Below are positions 12,701 through 27,400 of a stretch of 64,000 nt of DNA, in pieces. Both the position numbers and the translations under genes were made by a program. Numbering within the stretch: position 1 is the first letter of the stretch; every line of letters begins with the position of its first letter. The stretch comes from Litomosoides sigmodontis (lineage: Eukaryota; Nematoda; Chromadorea; Rhabditida; Onchocercidae): NCBI GenBank assembly GCA_963070105.1, contig OY718808.1, positions 4,751,738-4,815,737 on the forward strand. Direction: 5' to 3'. The notes below the pieces were generated by a model. The model saw only the letters and a list, made by a program, of their open reading frames with translations, was not told the origin of the DNA and made no database searches.

Positions 12701-15700
12701 GATCTGTTGATATTATCCTGATAATATCGTCGTAGACGCAAAGATATGACAAACATTTTAGAAGTGATATAGCAAATTCATTACCATCAGTGGAAATGGA
12801 AACAATTAACATCACCATCGATGACTTCAGTTGAAATTGTCCATTCCCATAGCAATTATTGAGCAGGGTCTCTCTTCTTCTCTCCCTTTCTCTCTCTCTC
12901 TCTCCTTTAATTGATAATTTTCAAAAAAAAAAATGATATTTCTTAGACTATTTATGGCTTTGCCATCGTCCTTTTTGTGCCAGTTGTTAACGGCGCTGGC
13001 GTTAACAATCACTGATTATTTATAGCTGCCAGCAGCAGTTGTCTTCTTTCTGTTAACCGAATTTTTAAATTATTCGATTGTTTTTCACTGCCTTATCCTC
13101 TCCATTATTGAAATTAATTCATTCTGATATTTTCGCTTATTAATTACATTCGTTCATTCCATTGTTTCCATTTTCATCTATGCAAATCGATAATTTTAAC
13201 TTCCTAATTATTCACTTTTGCTACTATTAGCACTTCTTAGTTACGCCTGAACAGGTCAGTAATTGGATCAGACGAATGAAGGAACGAGAGGATAGCCATG
13301 AAGGAAAGGGCAAACAACACTGTGGGATCAATTCTGATTTCACGTCATACGTTTTACCATTCCCAACATATAGTAAAAAAAAAAAAAGTTCTTTTCTATC
13401 AAATTTTAAATTGAAAAAGGAATTAGCGAAATTTTGAAGTTTCTAATTTTGTGCTTATCGACATAAAACGATAATTCATTCTCAATTTGACAAAAATATA
13501 TTTTTTTTTCATCGTTTTCAGTAATTCATTGCAGAGCTTTCGAAATCCATTGAGTCCTTATTAAGAGGAAATTTTCTTCCCTTCCTTCCTCCTACGCACT
13601 GAACTCTCTCCAATGCCAAATCCTTTTTCCTTTTAATCGAAATCCGTCTACAATGTGAATGATAAATCGTTGAAATTAAGCATTCGATGACATTATGAGA
13701 TATTCCGCTTTGCATTCATTTTATCATCTTTTTTCTATAATTGAAAAATTCCACAACACTTCTTGCCTAAGTGATAAACGAAATGAAAGATTACAATCCT
13801 AAAGCAACACTCAGCTTATTCTTGTAAGCTCTGAGATTTATTTCAATTTGCGATCATTTTATTTCCCCATTGTCGCTAGCAGTGACAAGAAATGGGAGAA
13901 CGCACTTCTCATTGTGATTTCTATCTGTGCAATTTACAGCAAAAATATTTCAAAAAAAAAATCGAAATCATAAAGTTTGCCGTTTCATCATCGAAATGAA
14001 AGCGGCAGTTCACTCATTACAGTTTCAATCTTCGTAACATCCGCATGTGTTGAGTTTATTAATCCAATTAATTTAACTTAAAGTGGTTGAAAGTACAGCA
14101 ACTTGCAAAACCACCGATCATTGTCCACTGCATGTTGTAGCACACAAGTAGCAAGGAAGTGCTAGTTTGATCAAAATGCGCAGAAATATTTTGACATTTA
14201 TGGCAACATTTCCGCTTGCAATTTCAACATCTCACTCTTCGTCCAAGTAGAAGAGACTCTTAAAAGTGGAAGTAAATTAGACTTTTTGACACTTCAGATT
14301 TTATGGAGTGAACTAACTGTGTATGATGCTACTAACTCACCTAACAGAAATGAATAGCCGAAGGCGCAATGAACCTATAGGAGTTTTGCTGATGAATTAG
14401 GATTGAAATGAAATCAGTTGGCATTGACAGACAATTTGCGCCCACTATGAAGTGCAACACTGAACTACCAGAATGTCAACGGTTATTGTGAAGAAAATAT
14501 GTGTGATAAAAGATAAGTGGAAAAAGAGGCAAACAACTTTTCCCTAATTTTTCCTTTCAATTAGCGCTTCCAACGCTTGTATTTTAGCCGTCCGATAAGT
14601 AATTCTCAGTTCAATCGATGACGTTTCTTCAAAAACTGTTCGTTTTTCAAAAAAAGGGAAAAAAATTGGAGGAAGTAAAATGAAATTGTGCGTTCTCTTT
14701 TCTTCTCTAAAAGCGTTGTTATCGATGGTTTTTTTTTTGCGTATGTAAGTGTGGATGATTCATCGAAGTTTTATGCACAAATGTTGGCGCAATGGGAAAT
14801 TTCATTGTCTAATGATCTCTCAGCTTTCAAAATCTCTCCGATCACTTCACCTGCATAGGTATGCTTTTTCCTGATTTCTTCAATATCCCCGCCGTTCATC
14901 ATCTTTCAAGCAAATGAGTTGAATCGAGCTTTTTCATCTATGCATATTTCGCGCTACTCATTTCATTGATTTAAATTAATTTTCAAAATTAAAAAATTTG
15001 AACATTTCCTTATAGGAATGAAAGTAATGCTAAGTTAATGTTGCTTTGGAGATGAGAATGTGTGCTATGTGTTATGCTAGCATGGCGGAAAATGTCACAA
15101 CAATAGCGCATAAACATTTTGCAAGCATCGATCCGTTCGTTTTCTTCTCGAACATAAATTTATTTCAAACTTTTAAAATAGCATTTGACAATGAAATTTA
15201 TCGAAGTAGTAGTAGTAATAGTGCTAAAATAAACGAACGAGGGGAGTGAGAAAAAAAAAATTTGACCGATCTGACTACCGATATGTATATCAGCCATGAA
15301 TTTTCGTTTAGCATTGATAAGTATGAAAAGTAGTTCATTTCGATCGCTGATTCATCCCCTCAATTCCATCTCTATCCAAATCTCAATCGTAAATTAATTT
15401 TTGAATTTTTTTTTTAATATTATTTTAACAATCAATTGATCTTACCTTAAAAAAAAAAAAAAAAAAAAGGACGCTATCCTTTTTTTCTTAATTCATCAAA
15501 AGCAAAATGTTATTGATTAATAACAATCACAGACATGTGAGAGGAAGGTAAACTAGAAAATATCTCCGTAAGGCGTTGAAAGGACCTTTAAGACAGAACA
15601 TATGCCATTATAAATGATTTCATATTACCGTCGTCACTTGTCTCTTCGAACAAGTTGCTAAAATATTGGAATTTAATTTAATGTCATTCATCAGTTAATC

Positions 15701-16290
15701 TCGTCCGATCAAATTTACGTCTTTTGCAACGGTCAAAAATCCGACAGCAATGCATCATATCTCTTGTTAACACTTCCCTCCCACATAAGCATCTACGTAA
15801 GCGACGTGCTGCACAGGTAGGTGACTGTCATTCATTCATCGATCTCACTCATACAGAGAAAAGAGGTAGAGAAAGAGAGGGAGAGATAAAGAATGAGGAA
15901 GAAACGTTCCTTTGCCATTTTCACACTCACTTCTTCATTAATTTCCATTTTGTTCCTTAGTTTGCTAATTATTAAGGAATTGCAGTGAGTTATTATTTTG
16001 GAATTTAAAAAGTTTTTCTGAATTTCAAGCATTTCAACCGTCAAATTGTCATTCATTCACTTATTTCTCCCAGCATACTTTTCCCAATTATTCATATCTC
16101 TCAATTAGGCAAACATTTTCCCCTCCCACCCTTCAAACCGGTTTCCTAATTTCATAAACTAAAATTTTAAGTAATCTTATTCCCTAAGCAACAAATTTGC
16201 GTATTTTCAAACGTAAGTGTCGAAGTGGAGGGAATTCCGTTGCATGCCTGAAATTTTTTTCAGTACTTATCAACTAACTATTTGTTAATG

Positions 16291-16304
16291 TTGTGTGTGT
16301 GTGT

Positions 16305-16370
<66 letters not shown>
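16291..16370. repeat. (GT)n microsatellite
   Basis: About 80 bases of almost pure GT dinucleotide, with one interruption (TATGT) near 16308. Simple-sequence repeat in intergenic DNA. Confidence 0.97.
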
Positions 16371-16371
<1 letters not shown>

Positions 16372-18487
16372 GATGTAATTTAATGAATTAATTAGATAGG
16401 TAGAAGTTCACTTTATCTAAATAGCTTATTTTTAGCTTTAAAAAAAGCAATCGTTACTCTTTCGCTTTTTCAATCTCATCGATCATCATTTTTTGTGTTT
16501 TGGTTGTAATCGAACTTTTTTTCCTTTTTTCTTCTGAAATGAGGGCTTGGGCTTTATGTCTATTTTTACATCAAACGTGACTTCAGCTTACAAACATAAC
16601 ACTCTATAAAACAATTAATTTCAGGTTATTAGGACAACACCTCCCAGAGAATTAGGTCAGTGTGTTACTTCCGTCAAATGCTGTTTCCGCTTTATGCTAC
16701 TAAGCCTTCCGATATTTCTTTCTTTTGACATTAAATTAAACAAATTTTCGTTCTGACAGTCAATGACCACATATGCTTAGAGTTTTGTAACAGTTTTATA
16801 TACGTGAAATGAAATTTATTCTTTTATTTTTCAATTAATTATTTTTGCATATTACTTATCGAATAGTCGAATAGACGAAAGAATTCAATCAATTCATTCC
16901 TGTAAAATTTTAGCTTCAAATATTTAAATTACTTACAACTTTTCCTCATGCATTTTCGTCATCCAGTTTTCACGTCATCTTTCTCATCACACGTTGAGAT
17001 AAATTTCTGAAAATTGAATTAATTTAATCATACAATATCCAAAGGCTTTATTAAATCTAATTTATTTTGGAATTAAAAAAAAGCATTTACTCAATTTTAT
17101 TGCTACTCAATTATTTATTCAACTTTTGATAGTTGATGAACTTTAAATGGAATAAACGCAACACTGCTTTTGATCCCTCACTTTTTCGTCAATTCATTTT
17201 GAAGATAAAATGTTTTCGGATGAAGAAAAAATCTACCACGACAACTTCAGATTAACTTTATCTTTTCCATCTTTCTCTCTTTCTTCTCCTCCCTCTCTCT
17301 CTCTCTCCCTTTCAAGATATGAATCTGTGAAATGATAGATAAACTTCGTTTGAAAACGATACGTTTATTTGAAAATTTCCTTTCATATCGTAAATTTTCA
17401 TAAAATTTCTCTTTCTCCAAAAAAAAGAAAACTGGAATTTCGGATATACACATATATTACATTTAAGTAATTATTTTATTGAAGTAGTAAATATAAAATT
17501 CCCTGACAAAAAATTACTTTGCACTACCACGTAATCCCTCTTTTCTCACTCCGACGCAACTTTAGGCAGAGATATTTGAAACGAAATGAAATGAACAAAC
17601 AGCTAGCGCGAAGAGATTCCCGTTGCACTGACTCAATTTGCATTTCACTGATAAAATGTGATAAGACAGGAGAAATTATGGATTTCACTGGAAAAAAGGT
17701 AGTGCAAGTACTGTTATTGACTGTTAGGATGACGACAGTTTCAAATTGGTACTAATAAACGATGTGACCGTTATCATAGCACAGCTGTAATTAGCTATGC
17801 AAAAAGAGAAGGTCCATGCATCAGCGAAGGGAAAGGTTAGATGTTTAGAAAAATTCGTGATGAAGTCAGTGACGTAGAGAGGATATAATTTGACAAAATC
17901 CTCCTAAATATTGAAATAAATATGCATAAATGTCTGGACTAGTTAGTTCTAAGAAATTTCACCCGTTGTTTCTCTTATTCTCATTATCGTCATCATCATC
18001 ATTCATTTGTTCCCTCATTTAATTGTGATTTCAAAAAGAGGGCAAGGCTTTTTTCTTCCTTTATCAAATGGTCCGCTTGGAGTTAGGGAGGGATATGATA
18101 TGATGTGGAGAGACAATTTCCAGTCCATGGAAATATTTCGATCTTCAAAAAAAAAATTAAATTTTCGATGAATCATGGAGAGTTTGCATCTCTTTCTCGT
18201 CTCCTTTTATTGGTTTCCTTATATTTTATTTCCATCCATTAAGAATAGCCAATATAATTCGCCTAAAATTTAGGACTTTAAATGCTTCCTAGTTAAAAAA
18301 AAACCTCTGCATCGTAGTTTTTTCGTCGCTTACTTTGATTTTTTTCGCTACGAAATTGTTAATTCCAATTCTGTTAATATTATTATCGATCCACTTTTTT
18401 TCGTTCAGTTTCGTGCAATTCTTCGTAGGTAAGCAAAGTAGACTGACATTATGTCTCTTTGGTAATTAGAATTTGGTGTGTGTGTGT

Positions 18488-18631
<144 letters not shown>

Positions 18632-20062
18632 CTACGGAAAGTTTTGAAGGAAAAAAAAACAGCCGCAACGTTGGACTAAGCGTTACGAGGTATAAGTGGC
18701 TTCTATGAACGTAGTAGAGGGAGATGGATGGATAATGGAAATGTTAGATATGTTGAATGACCACTGTTCCGTCCATTCTTATCCATCAATTGGGTAATGC
18801 ACTACTTATCCTCAATTATAGCTGTCGAAAGTAGCATGAAAATTTGAAGTTTGAAAGTTTATAAGGAGTTCTTTTCTGATTTCAACATTTGATCTATTGC
18901 TGAAGCAGGTCTGTACAGAGTTACTCGACTGCACAACTGAATCATTGATTCGAAATCTTTTCTTCAACTGATCTGTGTTGTGTTGCTGGATGGAAACATT
19001 TTTGAACTTTATGAGTTGAATTTCAAACAAGCAAGGAGACATTTCTGCACTTTATTATTTATTATTTAAAAAAAGAATTCAAAATTAATTATATTTTTGA
19101 GTTCCACCTAATCTCACCTCAGCTCCTCTCAACACTACTCGCGAATGCTAGTATCAAGATCACTTCAGTAAATTCAAGTCGTACATGATACATACGCGTT
19201 ACAGTAGTCGTTCTCGACATATAGCTGCTATGTTGGGCTTTCTTTCGAATTTCGCTTCGCGGGATTTTTGAATTTTTTTGTTTGAAAGTGATTGGTGGTT
19301 TGAGGTGTTCGATGCGGCGTGCTTGTGCTGCTGTTGCTGCTGCTGATGCTGTGATTTGTGGGTGGTTACTCCATTATTTTCACTTGTTTTTTTTTCTGGG
19401 ATACTTCCACATGAATCTTTTGCATAACACGAATGCTAGGTAAATGGAAGTGAGAATAAGTGTGGACGTGGTTGTATCAAGCGAGTTCTATAGCACTACG
19501 TAGATTAATCTTTATTAATTTTTCATTTATTAATTTTTTCTAAATATAATATTCTCGAAAAGTTTATGCGTCAAAGAGAATACGTAAGCAGTGAAATTGT
19601 TCCTAATACACATTAGATTTTATGAATTCCGTTAGAGTTACCAGAACTCACCAAGTTCTTTCTCCTTTGCTAGTATTTAAAATTAAGTGTCCTGCTTTAG
19701 ACTGCATGCCCTTTTCCCAACCCATAATCGCACATGAATATTGTATTACGAAAATGGCGATTAATGTTTAACAGGAATGTTGAAGTTAGTTTTCATTGGT
19801 CATTGATCTCAGAAGTAAATCTATCCAAGGCATGTTTTGCATGTAACTCATCGTATCTGATGATCAACTGTCACGTTCATTATAATGCTGGTGGTAACTA
19901 TATTTCATGTGTGTGCTTAGAACCGTATTGTCAGTTATGAGTTTTATAAGGCAGGGGATTAGACAAGAGAAAAAATAATTGAGACTGGAATTTACTCTAC
20001 TCATTTCAGTTCTTTTATTTTAAATTCGAACACTTGTCGTTGAAGAAAGCAGCGTACACGGT

Positions 20063-20091
20063 AATATATATATATATATATATATATATAT
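20063..20091. repeat. (AT)n microsatellite
   Basis: About 29 bases of alternating AT in intergenic DNA upstream of the RhoGAP gene. Confidence 0.9.
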
Positions 20092-21423
20092 GCTCATTTC
20101 ATGCGATGTTCCTTCACTGCCATCGTTGTTATTGTTGTTGTTTTTGTTCATGAAACAGGCAATGCAGGCAAATGGCAAGTTTTTGCTATTGTTTTGCAGA
20201 GTGATGACATCAGAAGACTTCTTCGAATGAGGGAATGAGAACGGGAATGTGCTCCATCTGTCTCTTATTTATTTTTTATTACATCTAATACATTTCCCGA
20301 CATTTACTTGACTTTCATACCACAAATTCGGTGCGGTCGTCCATTATGTTCGAGCTGTTTAAATTTCTTTCTGATTGCTAATCAAAATGAAAGCACTAGA
20401 ACGCACATCAGATAGATGCTTCATAATACTTTTGATTGCTTTTTTCACCACCTTACAGCCTATTCCTTTGTAAGTGATCATTATTTCTGGTACGTTTGCG
20501 TGCGTGTTCACATAGATAATGAATTATCGGGAAATGCAGTGAAGGATCTCTTTACATCATTTAAAAAGAAAACACAACCAATGAGTTCTCTAATTTTGCT
20601 CCAAATTGTGAGTCATTTCATAATTGTTGAAATGTATGCGACACATATATATTTCAATAATAATGAATCAGAATTTTGGTTGACGGTTCAGGAGAATCAA
20701 ACTTTAATAAATTTGTAGCAATGTTGTGGGGTATTGTTTGATGGCAAATTACGTAGTTTAAAGGGATTTCATCCACAATTACCAACATGTTATAAATTCC
20801 ATAACACTGGAGAAGTTTTTGGCAAAAACAGTAGCAGTAGGCTATTCACTAAAGATATCACGATTAAGATTTGTCCTAGACGCGTCGGGTTCGTGGTTCA
20901 CCAGTCATGTTTTAACCTGTTGTCAGATTTTGGTGATTGATTTGCCTTTGAACTTAATCTTAGTTTGAGAATAACATTATGAAGTTATCATAGACAAGTA
21001 TGCAGTGGTACTTGAACAAATTTGTGAAAACACTGATTATAACTTTTGTTGGTTTTTGTTCTAAACAAATATTAGCTGTAATAAAAACTCTGAAGACGTG
21101 AGCTGTTCTTCGTTTTCTCATTTGCAGAATTGTCATGATCCACTTCATTTCCAATTGGATTTTCAGCTTTGTGGCTCAGTTTCTTGGTTTTACTTTCATT
21201 TCCTATATGTCATTACATTATAGTTTCTTAGAACGTGTTTTAATTGGAGCCTTGGGCTCTCTTTATCGAAAATTTCTACGGCGTTTGTGAACCAGAAGAT
21301 TTAAAAACATCCTGTTATTATAGACGATAGTGTGTGCCACAGAATTTGTTGACCTGGCAAGGTGCAAAAAAAAGGAACAACTGCAGTCTGGAGAAATTGT
21401 GTGGTAGTCTGCATATCACTACT

Positions 21424-24400
21424 ATGGATAAATATTTGGATGGTTTGAGAAGTATGCGCTTGTATCGCCAGGCTAATATATTGCCTACCACTTCCGGTTC
21501 ACATCAGTTTACGTTAGTCCATTTCAAGTTTTTAAGTGAAGCAATTTTGAAATAATATGGGATTTAAATTTGCAAAAAAGGAAGGCTGTTTCATTCCATT
21601 GTTAGGTTCAGCTATATTTGCGTTGTTTAAAACGTTAAAGTCGATTTAACCATTACTCTTTTACATATTAATTAAGGTTGGAAAATGTTGCTAGTTATAC
21701 CATGGAATTAGATGTAGGAGATCAACGTGGATTCAGTACTTTCACTCTTCGCGGAGTTCCTGTGTATGTCAAATTTTTATATTCATTCTTTTTTTCATTC
21801 AGTGAGTTTCTAATCTTATTAAGTCTTCTTGAATAATTAAAAAGTATAAATATTGAGTTTTAAGCTTTCTCGTCGATGCATTCAATTTCCTTCGCCTTAA
21901 CGGTCTCGATGCCAGTGGTATTTTCCGAAAAGAAGGGAATATAAGCCGTCTCAAGTCTTTTTCAGTATGTTTTTTTACTAAATATTGAGAATTCTGTCAG
22001 AGTATGCAGATAGTCGAATAAAATTAACTGGTTTATTGGAGAATGGACATTATCCTTTAATTCATAATTTTTAGATGCAAACGTTCTTTGGTAGCGTGGT
22101 TTTGCCAGAAGATTGTACCACGCATGACGTATGTTCACTTATTAAGCGATTTTTTCGCGAATTAAGGGTGCCTCTCTTCGCTCAGATGCAAACGCAGCTT
22201 CTGGATGTAAGTTTAAGGAAAAAATTTGGTGCGAAAGTGATAAATATGAACAAAAAACGTCTACCTATCAAAGTTTTAAATCTTTTCATATTCATAGTGT
22301 TTCATATTCATCTTTTAAGCACCTATTGCGATAAATGTCCGTTTTTTTTTGTAAAAAATTCCCTAATTTTACAGGCTGCATCAATTTATGATGGAGCCCA
22401 ACGCATCAACAAACTCCTAGAGGCTGTACGAATGTTGCCTGCGGAACATCTGGCAACATTAACTTTTCTAATGCGACAACTAAAATATGTTAGCCTTCTG
22501 TGCTTCCTGTTTTGAAAAAATAAATTTCTTAAAAGTATTAAATTCTTAAAAAAATTGGAATTTTTTTGGTGGGCATATCAGTATTTCGGCACGAGTGCAC
22601 TTATGCTCTTCTGAGCAACTATTGGTTGCAGTTATGACATATAAATTCTGTTTTTTAACATTTTTATCTGAGCAGTTAGGTTTGCAAAGCAAAGTCTAAG
22701 CTCGTTTTTATCGAAATTTGCAGTTTGGAGATCGGCATGAGGGCCATCAAATGACAGTTGAAAATATTGCGCGCGTTTTTGCTCCATCTCTTTTCCGAGA
22801 CAATCCACCACTTTCAGCTAATAAAAAAAAGCGAGGATCTCAGGTAATTTGTCCTCTTTTTCTAATCTTTTTAAACACTACTGATGTATGACAGTGGCTG
22901 GGATGCTAATCTTTGTTCGGTTGCTTTTTTCATCGAGCTAGTTTGCAAAATCACTAGTACCTTTTCAGGAAGATTTGATCTCTAATGTACGAAACGAAAA
23001 TGAACTTCGTATTGCAATTATTGTTGATCTGATTGATAATGCACATAAAATTGGTGTGCCGCGTGATTATTATCTGGCGTCACGTCGTCCTTCTGACGTT
23101 TCACAGAAAATTTTCAAAGGAAAATTTATGGGATGTGTTGGAATGCGTAGCGTATCTGCCAAGCCATCGTCTAGGTGGAGATATTTATTTCGGTTTTAAT
23201 CTTCAGAAGAAATGAGTGTATCACATTTTAATGTTTGCATTTATTTCTAAACGCTGCATCTAATTCATTCCCTTCTGAATCGAAAATTTCTAGGAATGCG
23301 GTACTCAATGCATCAGTCAAACAAAAAGTTGAGACTCGAAAGGAAAAGAAGCTTGAAAAACAGCCGTCAGGAAAGTTTGCCGAATGGTGCAAGGTATTTT
23401 TTAAATATTGCAGTAATTAAAATTTTTAAGACTTCAGCTTGGGGCTATACATTTTAATTTCTAAGGTCAAAACACCACGCGAGCGGCGTTCATCATCAAC
23501 AGTTCGTGACTTTTTCTCAAATATTTCGAACAAAGTTTTGCGCCGTGGATTATCTCCAGTTGCGTCAGCACGACGGCGTTGTTCAGCCGGTGATGTAACC
23601 GATGATGAATCTATAAGGGAAAATTTTGGTAAATACATGTTAAATAACATTACGCATTAAATCAGGAAATTTGCAAGCATTACATCTCATTTTTTGAGTA
23701 ATTCTAGACTGTTGTCAAGTTGAATATTCTTGGGTTTTGATGAATTTAGAAACATAGAAGAAATCAGGAATGATGTGAATTTACCATTTCTTTCATGTGG
23801 TTTTTTTTTTCTAGTTCAATATATATATAATGTCCCATTTTCATTGATTTTTGCCCATTCTTTTAGCTGGACGAAATATTACAACATCCAAATTTTGCGT
23901 CCGTAAGCACATTGACACTTGTGATACTGCTCAGCGTGTCTCCAGATTAAAGTTTAGAAATGAAGATTTGTTGACGGGCAGAAGTGGTTCGAATCTAAGG
24001 GACTGTATAACATCACCTTCATCACAGATCACCATCGCTTCTCCTCAAAAGTTGGTTTGCAATGTAACTCGATTATACCGTATTCATGACTTGAAATATT
24101 ATATTATCACATTTCAGAACTGGAAAGCGTTCGCAGACTGCTGTGATGGGAGTTAATATTTGTACTCAGCCAAACAGAAAAGATGACACGCTCTTAGTTT
24201 CGACAAAAAGTTCAAGACATCGCTCACGTCGAGAATCGCCACGCAAATCTAACACAACGAATTCAAGAAGCAAGATGATAGAGAACTACAAAGTTATCAG
24301 AGAACTAAAAGAAGTTAACATGATGCCTGCTTCACCTGCGTTTGAACCTATCGAAATGACGACGTTGGTTAATTATACCTTTTGCACATTAAATTGAGAT

Positions 24401-27400
24401 TCTGTGCACCTATAAAGACAGTTCAACTTATTAAAATTGATTTAAGCACAGGTGTCACAAGTTAAAGCTAACCCTTGGATTTTTATCAAAACGTCATTAA
24501 ATAGACGCGTCTGAACGTTGTTGCATCGTTTCTAAGGGATCAATAACGTCAGTAATTAAAGAGAATCCAGAAATGTGCAAGAGCTGTATTTCTGTCTTCG
24601 TTTATTTCGTTTACCTTGTTTTGTTGTACAATTTCTTTTCTACCAGTTTATTAGGGGGAAGTGGGAGAGGAACACAAACTTTTGTGTTCCTCAGAATCTT
24701 TTAAACGAAGTTTCTAATTCTTTCAGGAATTCATACACTAACAAAGTCTATGTTCGAATAAAATTATGAGAGCTTAAGCTTATTTTACGATATCTTTTCA
24801 GTAAAAATATCAGTGAGACATTTCTAAAACAGAAAGACTCGAATGAAAAATTAGCAGTGTCGAAGATTATCAAACGAAACTCTTCCAAGAAGCTACTTCA
24901 ATCAGTTAAAGTAAGTTGCAACAGTTGCATTTTAAATGTTGAAAAGTGTATAATGAAAATTTGGAGATGGAAGGTCATGATTCTCTTGTAAGCTGGGCGA
25001 TTGAATGATTTTTTCGTTTAGATTGCTGATTCAACTCAACCGTTCCTGGAGGGTTATTCATCTGATAAAGTCACAGATCATGTTCGCCGTCGCCATACCG
25101 CACCCGTAAAAACTAGTGTACTTTTGAAACGTAATCAGCCAAACAGCACGGCTATGGGCTTGAAAACGCCACAATCTCGAACTCGAGGTTTATTTTTATT
25201 TCTTCTTCAAGCAATTACTGCATGCTGTCTTTCAAACCCTTACACGTAGTGTGATTTTTAGTAAAATTTTTTGCAAATAATTCTGATATTCGAGAATTTC
25301 AGGAAGATATTCAACAACATTAAGTCTAAGATTGAATGGAATGGACAAAGATTTGGGGTTAGGTAAGTTTCTTATGTAATTATGGAAGAATATCAGTTTA
25401 TGCTGTTGTTGGCATGACATTATTTTATGCTGAAGTTATTTCAGTCCTGGAAAAAAAGAAACGTCGTAGTGAAAGTGTGAGTGGCAGTTCAAGTGATAAA
25501 ATTTCTGTTAGTGATGGTGAAGATAAGACACGAGGAACTCAAACTTTCAATGCAGAAGCACTTCTAGAACAGGTATTTGACATGGTGTTGTTATTACCTT
25601 TATATAGAAAATGATATTTAAATTTACTTTTTTCATTCGTGCTTGAATAAGTAATATGATATAGAAATGTATGGAGTCACGGCAGCGACGAGCCAAGCGA
25701 CAGAAACGACGGGAGGAAGTCACTGGCTCTATACATACAATACCAACGCAGCGCACTGTTGAATCATTTCCAATGACTTCACTTCTGGATGATGTAACAA
25801 ATGAAATAAATCGTTTAGAAAGAGATCGGGAAGTTGCGAGCAAATTGGCTAGAGAAGAGATAAATACTCTACTTTCTGATACTATTGGGAAGGATCACGA
25901 TTTGGATTCAATTTCTACCAAAGGTTGCTTTTGTATATTTCAAGAAAGATTTCTCTACAATTTAGGTTTTGAGTATATCAAATAAGTCCCCTCAGAGATC
26001 AGTCCTCATTCGTCTGTTTTCGTAAGTTCCAGGAGTTGTTATTGGGTGGTGCTTCATATACATGCAGATACAATTGAAATTGCAAAGCTTGTTCGAAATC
26101 AGCTTTTTATCTTCCAAATTTAGTTGTTCCTTTTTTTGAAGTATAGAAAGCATTTTTTAATTCAAGTAATGAAAACATTGGAAATGGGAATAATTTTTTA
26201 CAGAAGATATATCTCCTTCATTACTTCTGTCAGTCCCTCCATCAAAAGATACCTCATGCAGTGAAATATCTACAGTGAAAGAAAATCATGCAGATCCTCC
26301 ATCTTCATTAGATGTTTCGAAACATTCGCCATCAGTCAACACCAACGTGCAGTCAACTGCTTTGTTTCTTAATGCACCGTCTACCACCATCACAGAGACT
26401 TGTAGCAAGACGTTTCATCTGGAACCATTTAAGCGTGTGTCAGAACAAGGAAGTGTTGAGTTAGCCTACAGCGATGAAAATGCTGGTGGAGTAAGTGTTT
26501 AATTAAGATGTGTTTTCATCGTTTTAATTGAATTTTTGTTTTCAAAATTTTCAATTAACATGGTTTAAAGAACTCATCGTGGTTAATTAAATGAATATTT
26601 TCTCTTTTTTTGTTGAAACTTCATGCGTAGAATGAGGAAGCAAGATTTTGAAATTTGTGTCTTAGTTTAAAGTAATCGTTAAATACCTATTTGAAAAATA
26701 ATACTTTTAATTCACGGGCAACTGAAGAGAATATTATAAAACTTATCTGAACGTTTTATGTTTAGGAGTAACGGAATCTGTAACAGGGTTTAATTGTCAT
26801 ACCACCTTAATCTCATTCTTACAGTATCTTTCTTTTACATGGCTTTAATTTTTCAATTTTAGAATAATTCACGGGGCACTGATAAACCAAGTGATTTTGA
26901 AGAGGATTTCTCAAAGTCTGATGCTATCAAAATACAACTTTTGAATGCAAGAAGTGAAGATGTAAGCGATATCGATATTTGCGTATATCTGAAGGCAAAA
27001 TCCGATATAACAGAAATTAAAATGATATAACGTAATGAGGATGTTAGAACAATCCTATTTAATGAAATATTGATGTAAATTTTTGCACAACACTTGAATA
27101 ACTTCAGGATATAGTAGCGGGTCCTGCTTATATGCCGTCGGGATCACGACCGAGTGTTTTATCTATAAAGTCTAATAATCGCGGTATGGTGAGACAACGT
27201 GTCAATCATTTCGCACGGTTGGGAATACAAAAAACTATTATAGAGCAGGTGAGCCCCTAAAATTTGTTAGCACACTTATTTTCCACCATTCTTTATTTTC
27301 TTTGAACAAGCTATTGCAGGGTTCCAAAACAGGACGCGATTGGCAAGACGGTAAAAACGCGTCCTCATCTCTTCAGAAACTTTCTGCTCCTCCCGCCTCG

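Noticed and set aside
20416..20940. Two consecutive plus-strand open frames
   Set aside because: Composition is that of random AT-rich DNA, with no splice phase partner to the RhoGAP exons and no domain.
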